Positions 24,670 through 35,151 are shown, counted from the stretch's first letter. The stretch is 64,000 bases of DNA from Pseudomonadota bacterium (GCA_027488375.1 JAIYBW010000002.1:527929-591928), one strand, 5' to 3'. Notes: generated by a model not told the origin, from the letters alone. A program made the numbers and translations.

Positions 24670-25000
24670 CCTCCAGGATGTCCCCTATTTGGACATCGAA
24701 GGGAAGTTGACCGGCCGGTAATTCTAAAGTTTTAGTAGCTCTCCAATAAATCCATGTTATTCGCCAAGGTTTTAAATCACGGATGATTTTAACTACTGAA
24801 TTATTTCTACTTATAAAGACGACATCTAAATTGTATTTCATAAAACAAGTGTGAATTGATCGACAGGGATCAATCAATAGACCATCAGACCCAACAAGTT
24901 TATCCTTAAACATTAGTCCAATAAGACGATCAATAAAATTTTCTGCTATTAAAATATTATTTGAGAGCAATTTCCCTCTATGTTTTATGGCTATCTTCAC
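24656..25000 (-). CDS. DUF192 family protein
   Basis: The 114 residues match DUF192: RLIGLMFKDKLVGSDGLLI, the signature IHTCFMKYNLDVVFISRNN, and the closing ATKTLELPAGQ. The biochemical role of the family is not established; members are small single-domain proteins, often exported, but no signal peptide is visible here. It overlaps both neighbours (4 bases with the TadC-like gene and 14 with the FHA-PAS gene), so it is translated as part of this operon. It has no obvious link to FHA signalling. Confidence 0.8.
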   Translation of the reverse strand: MKIAIKHRGKLLSNNILIAENFIDRLIGLMFKDKLVGSDGLLIDPCRSIHTCFMKYNLDVVFISRNNSVVKIIRDLKPWRITWIYWRATKTLELPAGQLPFDVQIGDILEVENV

Positions 25001-26403
25001 ATGGACCCCGACATCATTTTGAGCACCATCGGAGCAAAAATCGCAACAAGTACCGCTGGTAAAATAAAGAAGATCATTGGAATTAAGATTTTTGTTGCAG
25101 CCGTTGCACCGGCCTGCTCTGCCCTAGAAGAACGCTTGATTCTTAATTCATTTGAGAGTTGTTTTAGAATCGGGCCAATTGAAGCACCAACAGAATCGGC
25201 TGCTATGAGCGTGGCACAGAATGAATTTATCTCGATGATATTTATCCGCCAACCTAGCTGCCTCAAACCCTCTGCACGAGATGAACCGATTTTTGTTTCT
25301 TTAATTAATGTTTCAAATTCATCTACCAGTGGACTTCTTGGTGCCTTCTCAATCACCCTTTGTATAGCGGCCATGAAATCTAATCCCGCCTCAACTGATA
25401 AGGCGAGCATGTCAATAATGAAGGGCATAGCACGCAGTATCTCATCTGATCTTTTTTTAATGAGCCCTTCAAGCCATATATTTGGATAGAGATATCCTAC
25501 AAGTCCCATGACTGGAGTAATGGTAAGAGGCCAATTCTCCTCCATAATGAATCTGACTGTTAGAAAAGCAAATGGGCCTCCTAATATCATAAAAATTTTC
25601 AGGGCCATGAATTCTTCTGGACTTATATCTTTGACGAGCCCAGCATTGGCTATTTTTTGGCGATATAGATTTCTATACTTTTGTTTGTTTTTCCCTTGAG
25701 TCATCGGGAGAAAATATCGTTTGTAGAATGGTCGAGTAATCTTAATAAATAAGGCTTCGTTTTTGACCTTGGCCTGATTCTCAGCATCTTCTAAGGCTTC
25801 CTGAGTCTTGAATTTATCTTGCTCTTCCATGAATACGCGGACGATAAGAAAGATAGCAATAAAAATTAAAACGGCCGGGGCCCATTTTAAGAGTGTATAA
25901 TTTTCTTTCCAAATCTCTCTATTTTCAGAGCTTTGATCAAAATATTTTCCAACCAAAACTCCTTTACTAAAAACAATCCCGCATTTTCCCGATTTCCGGA
26001 CAAGCTCTAAAGCACTTGTTCCCTCTTTATCTAAAAATATTCTTTCTTTGAGCCAGTTACTTAAATCAATTCCAATTGTGATAGAAGAGTTCGGGATAAA
26101 TACTTTCTCACCACCGTAGGTAACTGCATCTAAATAAAGAGTACATTGGGTTTTATTATTAATAACAGAAATGACTTTAAGTTTTCCTATCTGGCCGGCA
26201 GATGTTTTGTAGAAAAAAATATCATCTTTCAACTCTTGATTGAGCATGATGGGTTTATCGTTAAATTTCACCTGAGAAGCACTTGCGATACAGCTGGTAT
26301 TAATCTGCGCAAAATCTGAAGGGCAAACCGATTGGGCACCAAGTGGCACACTTAGTAAAAAAAATCCCCAAAGGATTAATAAGCTTTTGAAATAAGACGT
26401 CAT
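24997..26403 (-). CDS. TadC-like type II secretion F-domain protein with exported N-terminal domain
   Basis: ATG 26403 begins a signal peptide (TSYFKSLLILWGFFLLSVPL) and gives 468 residues; the frame extends upstream to 26475 without a better start. Residues about 25-155 form a predicted exported domain with several Cys and no recognised family. A membrane helix follows (VLIFIAIFLIVRVFM). The second half is a T2SSF domain as in TadC: FIIDMLALSVEAGLDFMAAI, then FCATLIAADSVGASIGPILK, and a terminal helix pair (MIFFILPAVLVAIFAPMVLK). TadC is an inner-membrane platform for pilus assembly, yet no TadA, TadB or pilin is nearby. The fused N-terminal domain is unusual. Confidence 0.75.
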   Translation of the reverse strand: MTSYFKSLLILWGFFLLSVPLGAQSVCPSDFAQINTSCIASASQVKFNDKPIMLNQELKDDIFFYKTSAGQIGKLKVISVINNKTQCTLYLDAVTYGGEKVFIPNSSITIGIDLSNWLKERIFLDKEGTSALELVRKSGKCGIVFSKGVLVGKYFDQSSENREIWKENYTLLKWAPAVLIFIAIFLIVRVFMEEQDKFKTQEALEDAENQAKVKNEALFIKITRPFYKRYFLPMTQGKNKQKYRNLYRQKIANAGLVKDISPEEFMALKIFMILGGPFAFLTVRFIMEENWPLTITPVMGLVGYLYPNIWLEGLIKKRSDEILRAMPFIIDMLALSVEAGLDFMAAIQRVIEKAPRSPLVDEFETLIKETKIGSSRAEGLRQLGWRINIIEINSFCATLIAADSVGASIGPILKQLSNELRIKRSSRAEQAGATAATKILIPMIFFILPAVLVAIFAPMVLKMMSGSM

Positions 26404-26496
26404 GTCTTTCCCAACCTTAAAATTGGTTTCTACTTTAAGCTTAGCAAAAAAACAGCTAAGCGTTGGTAATTTCAAGAAATGGGAAAAAAACTCCGT

Positions 26497-27570
26497 TTAA
26501 GAATGAGAAGGGCTTAGGCCATTAAGTTGGGAAAGAATCTTTTTAGATTCTTCCGTATTAAATGACTCCACTATTTTAGGAATATAAATTGGATTATAGC
26601 TCTTAAAATGATCCTTTTTAGAACGCTCTACGCGAGTGACCTTATCTAGAATATCTTCTTTTTTTAAGTGCTTCTTTTTAACGGCCTCTCTTATGGCCCC
26701 TAAAGCTCTTTGGGCAGAAGGAAGTGTTTTATACATCAGCATATCTGCTCCTGCACCTAGGGCCATGACAGCAGCTTCTTCGATTGAAAATTTATGGGAA
26801 AGAGCTCCCATTTCCATATCATCTGTGACGACTATTTTAGTAAACTTTGTTTCTTGACGTAAAAATTGATAAGCCTTAGGACTCAGGCTCGTTGGTAATT
26901 TCTCATCAATACTATCCACAAGCAGATGGGCCATCATCATGAATTCAACACGTGATTTTGAAGCTTTGATGAAAGGAATCATTTCACGAATTCTCAATTC
27001 TTCAACCGTCGTCTTCAACAAAGGCAAATCGAAATGAGAATCTTTAACGGTTTCTCCGTGACCTGGAAAATGTTTTGCACAGGAAAGTAGTCCAGTCGTT
27101 TGTAAACCTCTTATGGCGGCACTTATGTATTTTTCCACATCTTCGGCCGATTTCCCAAAAGATCTATCTCCAATAACCTTATTACTTTCATTTGTTAAAA
27201 TATCGCAACACGGAGATAAACATAAATTTATTCCACAGGCACTTAACTCTCTGGCCATAATCTGGTGGACTTCAAAAATCAATTTGGGTGATTGCTGAGA
27301 AGATAATGCAAGCATTGAAGGGAAATGAGTGAAGTGTTTTTTAAATCTTTGGACTCTCCCTCCTTCATGATCGACCGCTATGAAAAGTGGGTACTCATCT
27401 CTTATTTTCTGAATCGAATTTACTAGTTCGGCCAATTGAGCAGGGTCTTCATAATTATGATCAAAGAGGATGACTCCTCCAATTTTTTCATTCTCTATGA
27501 AATCCTTCTCTTGATCCGTTAATGTTGTCCCAGAAATTCCTGTAAAAATTAATTGTCCAAAATTATCCAC
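26497..27570 (-). CDS. nagZ: Beta-N-acetylhexosaminidase (GH3, NagZ-like)
   Basis: This enzyme removes N-acetylglucosamine from muropeptides in cytoplasmic cell-wall recycling. The 357 residues show the GH3 features: FIAVDHEGGRVQRF, the NagZ signature CAKHFPGHGETVKDSHFDLP with its His-containing catalytic loop, and IVVTDDMEMGAL carrying the catalytic Asp nucleophile. There is no signal peptide, as expected for NagZ. It is placed between a lipoprotein gene and the TadC-like gene with gaps of 9 and 21 bases, and shares a run with mreB, which fits a cell-wall theme. Confidence 0.9.
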   Translation of the reverse strand: MDNFGQLIFTGISGTTLTDQEKDFIENEKIGGVILFDHNYEDPAQLAELVNSIQKIRDEYPLFIAVDHEGGRVQRFKKHFTHFPSMLALSSQQSPKLIFEVHQIMARELSACGINLCLSPCCDILTNESNKVIGDRSFGKSAEDVEKYISAAIRGLQTTGLLSCAKHFPGHGETVKDSHFDLPLLKTTVEELRIREMIPFIKASKSRVEFMMMAHLLVDSIDEKLPTSLSPKAYQFLRQETKFTKIVVTDDMEMGALSHKFSIEEAAVMALGAGADMLMYKTLPSAQRALGAIREAVKKKHLKKEDILDKVTRVERSKKDHFKSYNPIYIPKIVESFNTEESKKILSQLNGLSPSHS

Positions 27571-27579
27571 ATCAACCTC

Positions 27580-28353
27580 TTATTCAACTTCAGCATTTAT
27601 TTCTTCTTCAGGCGGTACAATGGTAATTCCTTGAGAAATCCAAAGTATTCTCATTAAATCAAAGGATCGAGAAAAATGATAGAGAACACTTTGCCCATCA
27701 ACTTCAACTGAATACTTTAAAGTCTTTTTATCAAGTTCTTCAAATTTTAAAAACCCGTTTGAAAAGGGCTTCTGGCCAACACCATTGAGTTGTTCTTGAA
27801 TAAAGGGAAAATTATCCCAAACAATAATAAAGGGAAATTTTTTATTTTTTTTCTCCAAAGCCCTTTCGAGTAAAGAGTTTTGGTGAAGACAATCTGGTAT
27901 CTGTGAGTAAAAACAAAAATAATTTCCTTTGGGAAAAGAATATTTCGAGACTCCACTCCACTTCGGATCTGGAGATTCTAAATCCACAACAAGGTTTTTC
28001 TCTTTCTCATTTAGTCGCATGCTTGATTGATATTTTTTACCTTCAAGCCAAACAGTAAAGTCTGAGGCAAGTGGCCTTGAAACCGGGATCCGACCTGATT
28101 TTAATTTTACTGTTCCAATCTGAGTGACAGTAATGGACTTTTCCAAGACCTTTGAATTACCGCCCTCACTCACAGCTAACAATGTTCTAGTAATTATTTT
28201 TTTATTATCGTTTTTGATTTCGCGTGAAAAATTAAATTTCCCAGAAATATCATTGTATGAATAAATTTTTATTCCATTTTGAATCGAGGATGTCTTTTGT
28301 TTATGAGTGCAAGAAAGCATCAAGAATAAAATGAAGAAATTAAAGAATCTCAC
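27580..28353 (-). CDS. Putative lipoprotein, unknown
   Basis: The 257-residue product begins RFFNFFILFLMLSC, a clear lipobox (LMLSC), followed by a Lys/Ser/Thr tether. The rest is predicted mostly beta-strand with charged loops (RIPVSRPLASDFTVWLEGKK, VDGQSVLYHFSRSFDLMRIL) and a Cys pair in FCFYSQIPDC. No family was recognised. It overlaps the PilZ gene by 4 bases and lies 9 bases before nagZ, so it is part of the mreB run. A periplasmic or outer-membrane role in envelope maintenance is only inferred from context. Confidence 0.65.
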   Translation of the reverse strand: MRFFNFFILFLMLSCTHKQKTSSIQNGIKIYSYNDISGKFNFSREIKNDNKKIITRTLLAVSEGGNSKVLEKSITVTQIGTVKLKSGRIPVSRPLASDFTVWLEGKKYQSSMRLNEKEKNLVVDLESPDPKWSGVSKYSFPKGNYFCFYSQIPDCLHQNSLLERALEKKNKKFPFIIVWDNFPFIQEQLNGVGQKPFSNGFLKFEELDKKTLKYSVEVDGQSVLYHFSRSFDLMRILWISQGITIVPPEEEINAEVE

Positions 28354-29165
28354 TTGATAATTTTCTCAAAATCTTTATTGGAATCAATTTGACGAAGGAG
28401 TTCGTTAATTTTTTTTCCAATCTGATCCCCTATATTGGTACTGAGCTTAGGGAAATGCATGCCAACTTTATAGCTTTTAACTTTTCGATCACTTCCGACA
28501 TAGTCAACGACGTAGACGACTTTAGCTTCAGGTATGACGATAGTTTCATCTTTAAAAATTAAATTAACATCATTAAAAATTGAATCTTTTTGAAAAATCT
28601 GGGTCTCAAGATGACCAACTTGTAGGCTTAAACCTGTGGTGGAAATATCTTGAGTTCTAAATTTCAATTTGTTTATCTGATCTTCACTTTCTTTTTTATC
28701 AACCAGTTTTAAAAAATTTTTAAATAACCCCGTTTGATTAGTCTTACTTTTAAAATCAAAAACAACTCCGCCCTCATAAGACTCTTTGGGGTCAAATTCA
28801 GCATAGACTTCATATATAGGATAGGTCATGAGCCTATAACTGCTTCGCTTTTCTGATTTATAAAGATCACCTGTCACTTCTAAGACAATATTGTCCAAAA
28901 TATTTTTATTTAAAGTGGCCTGTGAAAAAAAATTCATTCCTCTGAGATCAAAGGAAAAAAGGACCTCGGTCTTCAAGGGAATAAACGGAATTTTTGTATT
29001 GAGTTGAACGTTGTAGCGCTCTTTATCAAAGTCTAATACGGAGAAGTTAACTCTCTCTTTTTTACCTTTTATCCATACAGTTACTTTCCCCCCCGATTGG
29101 CCAAGCTGACTCAGTCGGCTTAACTTCTCGTGAGGGTTTAACTTACTGAAATAGGTATAAGACAT
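28350..29165 (-). CDS. PilZ domain protein
   Basis: The 271-residue product carries the two PilZ cyclic-di-GMP binding motifs: RxxxR in YKSEKRSSYRL (about 95-105) and the D/NxSxxG motif as DISTTGLSLQ (about 170-180). A long insertion lies between them and a strand-rich region precedes them, as in YcgR-like proteins. It has no membrane segment. The gene starts 1 base after mreB, so the two are translated together, suggesting that cyclic-di-GMP could be tied to cell shape or surface behaviour. The partner is not known. Confidence 0.78.
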   Translation of the reverse strand: MSYTYFSKLNPHEKLSRLSQLGQSGGKVTVWIKGKKERVNFSVLDFDKERYNVQLNTKIPFIPLKTEVLFSFDLRGMNFFSQATLNKNILDNIVLEVTGDLYKSEKRSSYRLMTYPIYEVYAEFDPKESYEGGVVFDFKSKTNQTGLFKNFLKLVDKKESEDQINKLKFRTQDISTTGLSLQVGHLETQIFQKDSIFNDVNLIFKDETIVIPEAKVVYVVDYVGSDRKVKSYKVGMHFPKLSTNIGDQIGKKINELLRQIDSNKDFEKIIK

Positions 29166-29166
29166 A

Positions 29167-30216
<1,050 letters not shown>

Positions 30217-30224
30217 TCAACTCA

Positions 30225-31199
30225 TTACCATTTGTACTGTCTAATTGTGTCGCCTCTTTCAGCGATATCCGCCATGATCTCAATTCCTAATTCAATATGA
30301 AGATCAGCGTAACTTCTAAAAACTTTACTTGCAGACTTCTTTGTTTTAATTCCACCACGTTTAAGTGGTGTATCAGAAACTAAAAGAAGGGCCCCCACAC
30401 TTACTTTACTAGCAAAACCAGCAGTAAACAGGGCTGCACACTCCATATCAACTCCAATCACGCGCTCTTCATACAGAGTTCGCTTGAAGCTTTCATCAAA
30501 CTCCCAGAATCTCAAATCTGTTGTATGGATCACACCAGTTCGATAATCCATTCCGTGTTCAACTAAAACCTGCGATGCAAATTTTTGTATCTTAAAAGTA
30601 GGTAGGGCAGGAACTTGAATCGGCATAAAATATGTCGATACACTGTCCGCTCTAATGGCCCCAATCGGTAGGATAAAATCTCCAACCTTTAAGGAACTAT
30701 GAGTCCCACCAGTCATACCTAAAAATAGTACAGCTTTTGGCTCTATTACGGCTACTAATTCCATTATAAGAACTGCCATTGCCGAGCCAATACCAAACTC
30801 AATAATTGTGACTTTGGCCGATGGTGAGGACGCTGCAGCAAAAGCTGAGCCTTTTGTGCCCTTGGAATCTGGCAATAACTTTTGAAAACGGTCAAAATAG
30901 TAGTGAAAATTAGTCAGGATTATTTGAGGCTGAAAATCTTTGATATCATGACCGGTGTAGCGCTCAAGCATATCAATGGCAATTCTTCTTTTGGCCACAT
31001 TGGCGTAAACCCTCTTGTCTCGAATCTCTTTCAGATGAGGAGGGAGCTTAATGGTGGATTTCTTAGTTTTGCGTGTCAGACGACGGATTAATTCTTCACT
31101 CGATTCCACAGGGGGAAGAGTCGCTTTTTTGAGTTTGCCACCAGACTTTTTTTGGACATTTTTCTGAGCAGCTGAATTCTTTTTTTGAGCCTTGGCCAT
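30225..31199 (-). CDS. amn: AMP nucleosidase
   Basis: This enzyme splits AMP into adenine and ribose 5-phosphate. After a basic N-terminal extension of about 40 residues (Lys/Ala/Gln-rich), the 324-residue protein follows the short bacteroidete-type AMP nucleosidase: IILTNFHYYFDRF, IIEFGIGSAMAVLIMEL, FLGMTGGTHSSLKVGDFILP, and VIGVDMECAALFTAGF, the nucleoside phosphorylase substrate motif. The product could also act as another purine nucleosidase. It is the first gene of the mreB run. Its start is divergent from hpt across 166 bases, which include a CGGGAAA/TTTCCCG hairpin. Confidence 0.82.
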   Translation of the reverse strand: MAKAQKKNSAAQKNVQKKSGGKLKKATLPPVESSEELIRRLTRKTKKSTIKLPPHLKEIRDKRVYANVAKRRIAIDMLERYTGHDIKDFQPQIILTNFHYYFDRFQKLLPDSKGTKGSAFAAASSPSAKVTIIEFGIGSAMAVLIMELVAVIEPKAVLFLGMTGGTHSSLKVGDFILPIGAIRADSVSTYFMPIQVPALPTFKIQKFASQVLVEHGMDYRTGVIHTTDLRFWEFDESFKRTLYEERVIGVDMECAALFTAGFASKVSVGALLLVSDTPLKRGGIKTKKSASKVFRSYADLHIELGIEIMADIAERGDTIRQYKW

Positions 31200-31365
31200 A
31201 TTTTTTATTTAAATTATTTATTTGAAAAATTTACCACTTAGGATCTTTCCCTACAAGAATTTAAAGGCGGGAAACTCTTTCCCGACTTTATTTATCGGAT
31301 TAGGACTTCGTCTTCACAGCAGGGCCCTAAAGAGTTAAGATCAATTTTCTTAAAAGGAAGTTTCC

Positions 31366-31932
31366 ATGAGTGATGAAAAAAATAAGTTCCCTTCAAGTTT
31401 TGTCTCAAGCCAGTTCGTCAAATATATCGACTCGAAAGAGATCAAGGGAATCGTTGAAACTCTCGGCAATACTCTTTCACAAAAATATCAAGGTCAGGAT
31501 CTTGTCCTTATTGGTGTTCTCAAGGGAAGCATGGTCTTCTTAGCAGACCTCGTCAGAGAAATTAAAGGTGTAAAAGTCTACGTTGATTTCGTTAAGCTCC
31601 AAGCTGTTGGCCGTGGAAAAGAAAATCATGGCACCATTTGTATCAGCAAAGACTATACAACAAACCTTATGGATAGAAATGTTGTGATCGTCGAAGAAAT
31701 TGTCGATACAGGAAGAGCACTCAGCTTTCTCAAAAAAAGAATTCTCCTTAGTTCTCCTCGTAGCCTTGAGGTCGTCACACTTTTTGATAAGCCTTATAAG
31801 AGAGCCGTTAATATTCAACCTGACTTAACTGGTAAAAAGATTGAAGACCAGTTCATCGTTGGCTATGGCCTTGATTTAGAAGATTATGGCCGAAATTTTG
31901 AACAACTTTATTATTTACGTTATCCAAATTAG
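31366..31932 (+). CDS. hpt: Hypoxanthine phosphoribosyltransferase
   Basis: This enzyme makes IMP or GMP from hypoxanthine or guanine and PRPP in purine salvage. The 188 residues show LVLIGVLKGSMVFLADL (PPi loop), the flexible-loop Ser-Tyr region in altered form, and the PRPP-binding motif VVIVEEIVDTGRAL; most homologues have ED rather than EE here. KPYKRAVNIQPD and VGYGLDLEDYGRN match the C-terminal family blocks. ATG 31366 follows AAAAGGAAG. It is the only plus-strand gene in this stretch, divergent from amn, both in purine metabolism, and it converges with the LpoA-like gene 4 bases away. Confidence 0.88.
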   Translation: MSDEKNKFPSSFVSSQFVKYIDSKEIKGIVETLGNTLSQKYQGQDLVLIGVLKGSMVFLADLVREIKGVKVYVDFVKLQAVGRGKENHGTICISKDYTTNLMDRNVVIVEEIVDTGRALSFLKKRILLSSPRSLEVVTLFDKPYKRAVNIQPDLTGKKIEDQFIVGYGLDLEDYGRNFEQLYYLRYPN

Positions 31933-31936
31933 TAAA

Positions 31937-33868
31937 TTACTGGGGGAAAGTTTTAACGATTTCCCCTCTCGTAATTGTCATTGAATTCATTTTTTTGAGC
32001 CAAACTCCATCTTTAAATGACCAACTCGTCGTCAGACCTTTTATGGTTTGGTCCTTAATCGCTGCATCAAATTGATCTCGCCCACTAGCATCTTTAGCAT
32101 AATTCAAAGTTTCGGCTCCTAATTTCATGGCATCCAAAGCAAGAATCTCAATCAGGCCTGCTGGACGTCCATAAATCTCCTGGAACTTACCTAACATGAC
32201 TTGATTAATGTCTTTAGGATCTTCACCAATAAAATGTAGAGTACCTAAGTTTTTTTGCTCTTTGACCATCGATTGAGAAACCCAACTTGGCCCTCCAACA
32301 ATCTTAATTCTATTCGCATCATAGTAACCTAGAGTAGGGATAAGACCGATAGCCTCGTGAGGATAAGTGGCCAAAAAGAGCCAATCAAAATCTAACACAG
32401 GAGGTAATGTCTGAACTCTGCGGATTGAAGATTTTTCAAGAGCATAGACATCATCTAAGATCCTAAGCTCTTCACTTCTTTCCCTCTCATATTTCAGGCC
32501 CAAAAAGAGCTGAGCAGTATCCCTATAGTCATGAGTATTTTTAGGAAATGTACCAAGGGCCGTTACCTCAATTTTCTTTTCCCGAGACTTTCGCCATAAT
32601 TCATCTGCATAAGCTTTTCCGCCCTCGTTTTCTGGAAAAATAATTCCAATCCGAGATCCAAATTTTTGAATCATATCATCAGATAAAAGGGTTTCGATTT
32701 GAGACTCAATTGACCCCTGAACCTCAATCAGATGATGATTTTTTTCTTCTTTGGGAAGATTAATTTGGGAAAGAGAAATATAAAGGACTCCATATTTTCG
32801 AGCTTCTAAGTATTCAGCTTTGGCACTTTCTGGAAATAATCCACCTATAATAAAAGCAACCTTCGATTCTCTGATGAGATCTAAAACCGCCTGAGCACCT
32901 CGTGATGGCGAATCGACTGAATCTTTGGTGTTAATTTTTAAGTTATCACTAAGCCCCATCACTTTAAGTCCTGTATCAATACCACTTAGAGCTTTTTGGC
33001 CGAATGATGATTTTTCACCAGAAAGAGGCAAAATAAGACCAATATTTGAGAGGCTCAATTTAGTCGAATGATCAATTCTGACTTCAAAGTCGGTGATAAA
33101 CTTTTTTATTTCAACCTGATCCCCATATTGAGCTTTTAACCAGTTTACAACATCCTCGGCGCCACTACGATCGCCATTCAAGTAGCGCTCATCAGCTTCC
33201 AATTGGGCCAGGAAAGCAACAGTCATGTTCTGCTGATCATCAAAACTTTCAAATATATTTATTTTTTCACTAGAACTTATTTTTTTGAAAGCTTCTTTGA
33301 GATCAGGAAAAAACAATGAGTTTTGAATTTCAGTTGAGCTCTTAAGTTCACCCATAAGATGAAGAGAGGCCTCAACAATCATCTTAGAATTTTCAAACTT
33401 TTTGCCGTAAACTAAATTTAACTGATTCAACTTTTTCTTTTCAGAGGAACTTAGGTTTTTTATTTCAATTTTATTAAATCGATTTTTTAATTCAGAGAAT
33501 TGTCCTAGTTTATAATGAGCGCTCGCCATATTGAGCTGAACTTGACTATAAATCTGTGAATCCTTAGGCGCATACTTTTCGGCGACTTCAAAATTGAGAA
33601 GGGCCCTCTCAAGCTCATTTAAATTAAATTTAATCACACCTTTCAAATTATACTTAACTGCTTTTTCAAGTGGATTGATTTTATGATCATCAAGTTCGAC
33701 TAGTTTCTTAATGGCCAAATCAAGCTTACCGGAATTAATAAATGTTCTGGCCTCATCAATCTTGACCTTCGCCTCTGGCGACATTCTCGAATCATCAATA
33801 ACTTTTTTACTCGTCATCATTGAACAAGAGGCAAAAATAATGAGTAGAGCTGAAACGAACCAACGCAT
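31937..33868 (-). CDS. LpoA/LppC-like lipoprotein with TPRs and a periplasmic-binding-protein fold
   Basis: ATG 33868 follows AAAGGATTTGTC and gives a lipoprotein signal (RWFVSALLIIFASC). The frame is open to 33913 but that start has no ribosome site. Residues about 30-250 are TPR-like helices (AVKYNLKGVIKFNLNELERA). The rest is a type 1 periplasmic-binding fold as in LppC/LpoA: IGLILPLSGEKSSFGQKALS, VAFIIGGLFPESAKAEYLEA, then LDFDWLFLATYPHEAIGLIP. LpoA activates penicillin-binding protein 1A from the outer membrane in Gammaproteobacteria; here an envelope role of that kind, or ligand sensing, is inferred. 643 residues. Confidence 0.75.
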   Translation of the reverse strand: MRWFVSALLIIFASCSMMTSKKVIDDSRMSPEAKVKIDEARTFINSGKLDLAIKKLVELDDHKINPLEKAVKYNLKGVIKFNLNELERALLNFEVAEKYAPKDSQIYSQVQLNMASAHYKLGQFSELKNRFNKIEIKNLSSSEKKKLNQLNLVYGKKFENSKMIVEASLHLMGELKSSTEIQNSLFFPDLKEAFKKISSSEKINIFESFDDQQNMTVAFLAQLEADERYLNGDRSGAEDVVNWLKAQYGDQVEIKKFITDFEVRIDHSTKLSLSNIGLILPLSGEKSSFGQKALSGIDTGLKVMGLSDNLKINTKDSVDSPSRGAQAVLDLIRESKVAFIIGGLFPESAKAEYLEARKYGVLYISLSQINLPKEEKNHHLIEVQGSIESQIETLLSDDMIQKFGSRIGIIFPENEGGKAYADELWRKSREKKIEVTALGTFPKNTHDYRDTAQLFLGLKYERERSEELRILDDVYALEKSSIRRVQTLPPVLDFDWLFLATYPHEAIGLIPTLGYYDANRIKIVGGPSWVSQSMVKEQKNLGTLHFIGEDPKDINQVMLGKFQEIYGRPAGLIEILALDAMKLGAETLNYAKDASGRDQFDAAIKDQTIKGLTTSWSFKDGVWLKKMNSMTITRGEIVKTFPQ

Positions 33869-33933
33869 GACAAATCCTTTAAGGAAGATAATTGAGATAA
33901 TTTTAGCGTTCATTGAAATAAAAAAAAGAAAAA

Positions 33934-33954
33934 AGGGGCCTTTAAAAGGCCCCT
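33934..33954 (-). terminator. Intrinsic terminator of grpE-dnaK-dnaJ
   Basis: On the minus strand AGGGGCC and GGCCCCT pair over a short TTTAAAA loop, followed by a run of six T, then C and eight more T. It begins 12 bases after the dnaJ stop and precedes the LpoA-like gene. Confidence 0.85.
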
Positions 33955-33966
33955 AAATGTTAAACT

Positions 33967-35112
33967 TTACTGAAAAAGTTCCCTGACTCGCTCAAAAAAG
34001 CCCTTCGTCATGGGATTTGAACTGTTTTGCTCCAATTCTGACAAGCGCTGGAAGAGCTCTCTTTGCTCTTTAGAGAGCTTCGCTGGCGTTTCAACATGGA
34101 TTGTGATGATTTGATCACCAAATCCATAACCTCCAAGCTTCGCAATTCCTTTATTTCTTAATTTCATCTTTTGCCCGGCCTGAGTCCCGTCAGGAATTTT
34201 CATCGAGACGCGACCACCTAAAGTCGGAACTTCTATTTCGCAACCAAGTGCTGCTTGAGAAAAACTTATCGGAACTTCGCAAAGAACGTCATACTCATCT
34301 CGCTTAAAGAACTCATGCTCTTGGAGATGAATTTTGACATAAAGATCTCCCGCAGGGCCTCCGTTTACGCCAGCATCACCTTGCCCAGATAACTTTAATC
34401 TTTGTCCCTCATCAATTCCCGCAGGGACTTTTACTGAGAGTTTTTCCTTCTTTTTATTTCGTCCGCGACCACTACATGGCTCACATGGATCCTTGATCAT
34501 TTGCCCAGATCCATGACACTTTGGACATGGTTGAGCAATTGTGAAAAAGCCCTGTTGTCGTCTGACTTCACCATGGCCATGGCACATTTCACAGCTTACT
34601 GGACCAGAACCTTTTTTGGCCCCAGAACCATGACAAGTTTCACATTGAACTGAGCGGAAAAGATTTATTTCTTTTTCAACACCAAAGGCTGCTTCTTCAA
34701 AAGTGACAATCATTTCAGTTTGAAGATCATCTCCAGATTGTGCTCTAGAGCGACCACGGCTACGACCGCCTCGACCTCTTTGACCGCCTAGAATATCTCC
34801 AAAAATATCTCCAAAGATATCGCCTAGATCCCCAAAGTCTCCGCCCTGGAATCCACCACCGAAGCCACCGCCACCCATGCCACCTTGCTCAGCTGCATGT
34901 CCCATACGGTCATACATACTTCTCTTCTGATCATCCATGAGAATGTCAGCAGCATGTGAGGCTTCTTTAAACTTCCCTTCAGCTTCTTTGTTTCCAGGAT
35001 TTTTATCTGGATGAAATTGCATCGCAAGCTTTCTATAAGCTTTCTTTATTTCATCTTTTGTTGCTGTCTTAGGAACGCCTAAGATTTCGTAGTAATCACG
35101 TTTATCACTCAT
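33967..35112 (-). CDS. dnaJ: Chaperone protein DnaJ
   Basis: DnaJ delivers unfolded proteins to DnaK and stimulates its ATPase. The product has the J domain with [15 protein letters not shown] (HPD motif), a Gly/Phe-rich linker, the zinc domain with four CxxCxGxG repeats ([32 protein letters not shown]), and the usual C-terminal substrate domains. ATG 35112 (MSDKRDYYE) is preferred over GTG 35118, giving 381 residues. The ribosome site is weak and lies just after a perfect 13-bp hairpin, so translation may depend on RNA structure. Third gene of the grpE-dnaK-dnaJ operon. Confidence 0.96.
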   Translation of the reverse strand: MSDKRDYYEILGVPKTATKDEIKKAYRKLAMQFHPDKNPGNKEAEGKFKEASHAADILMDDQKRSMYDRMGHAAEQGGMGGGGFGGGFQGGDFGDLGDIFGDIFGDILGGQRGRGGRSRGRSRAQSGDDLQTEMIVTFEEAAFGVEKEINLFRSVQCETCHGSGAKKGSGPVSCEMCHGHGEVRRQQGFFTIAQPCPKCHGSGQMIKDPCEPCSGRGRNKKKEKLSVKVPAGIDEGQRLKLSGQGDAGVNGGPAGDLYVKIHLQEHEFFKRDEYDVLCEVPISFSQAALGCEIEVPTLGGRVSMKIPDGTQAGQKMKLRNKGIAKLGGYGFGDQIITIHVETPAKLSKEQRELFQRLSELEQNSSNPMTKGFFERVRELFQ

Positions 35113-35121
35113 ACCCACATA

Positions 35122-35151
35122 CCAAGAAAGCCCCTCAAGGGGCTTTCTTGG
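35122..35151 (-). promoter_or_regulatory. Perfect hairpin in the dnaK-dnaJ spacer
   Basis: CCAAGAAAGCCCC (35122-35134) and GGGGCTTTCTTGG (35139-35151) pair perfectly around TCAA. It fills most of the 52-base spacer, ending 9 bases before the dnaJ ATG. No T-run follows, so it is more likely an mRNA processing, stability or translation-control element than a terminator. Confidence 0.6.
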
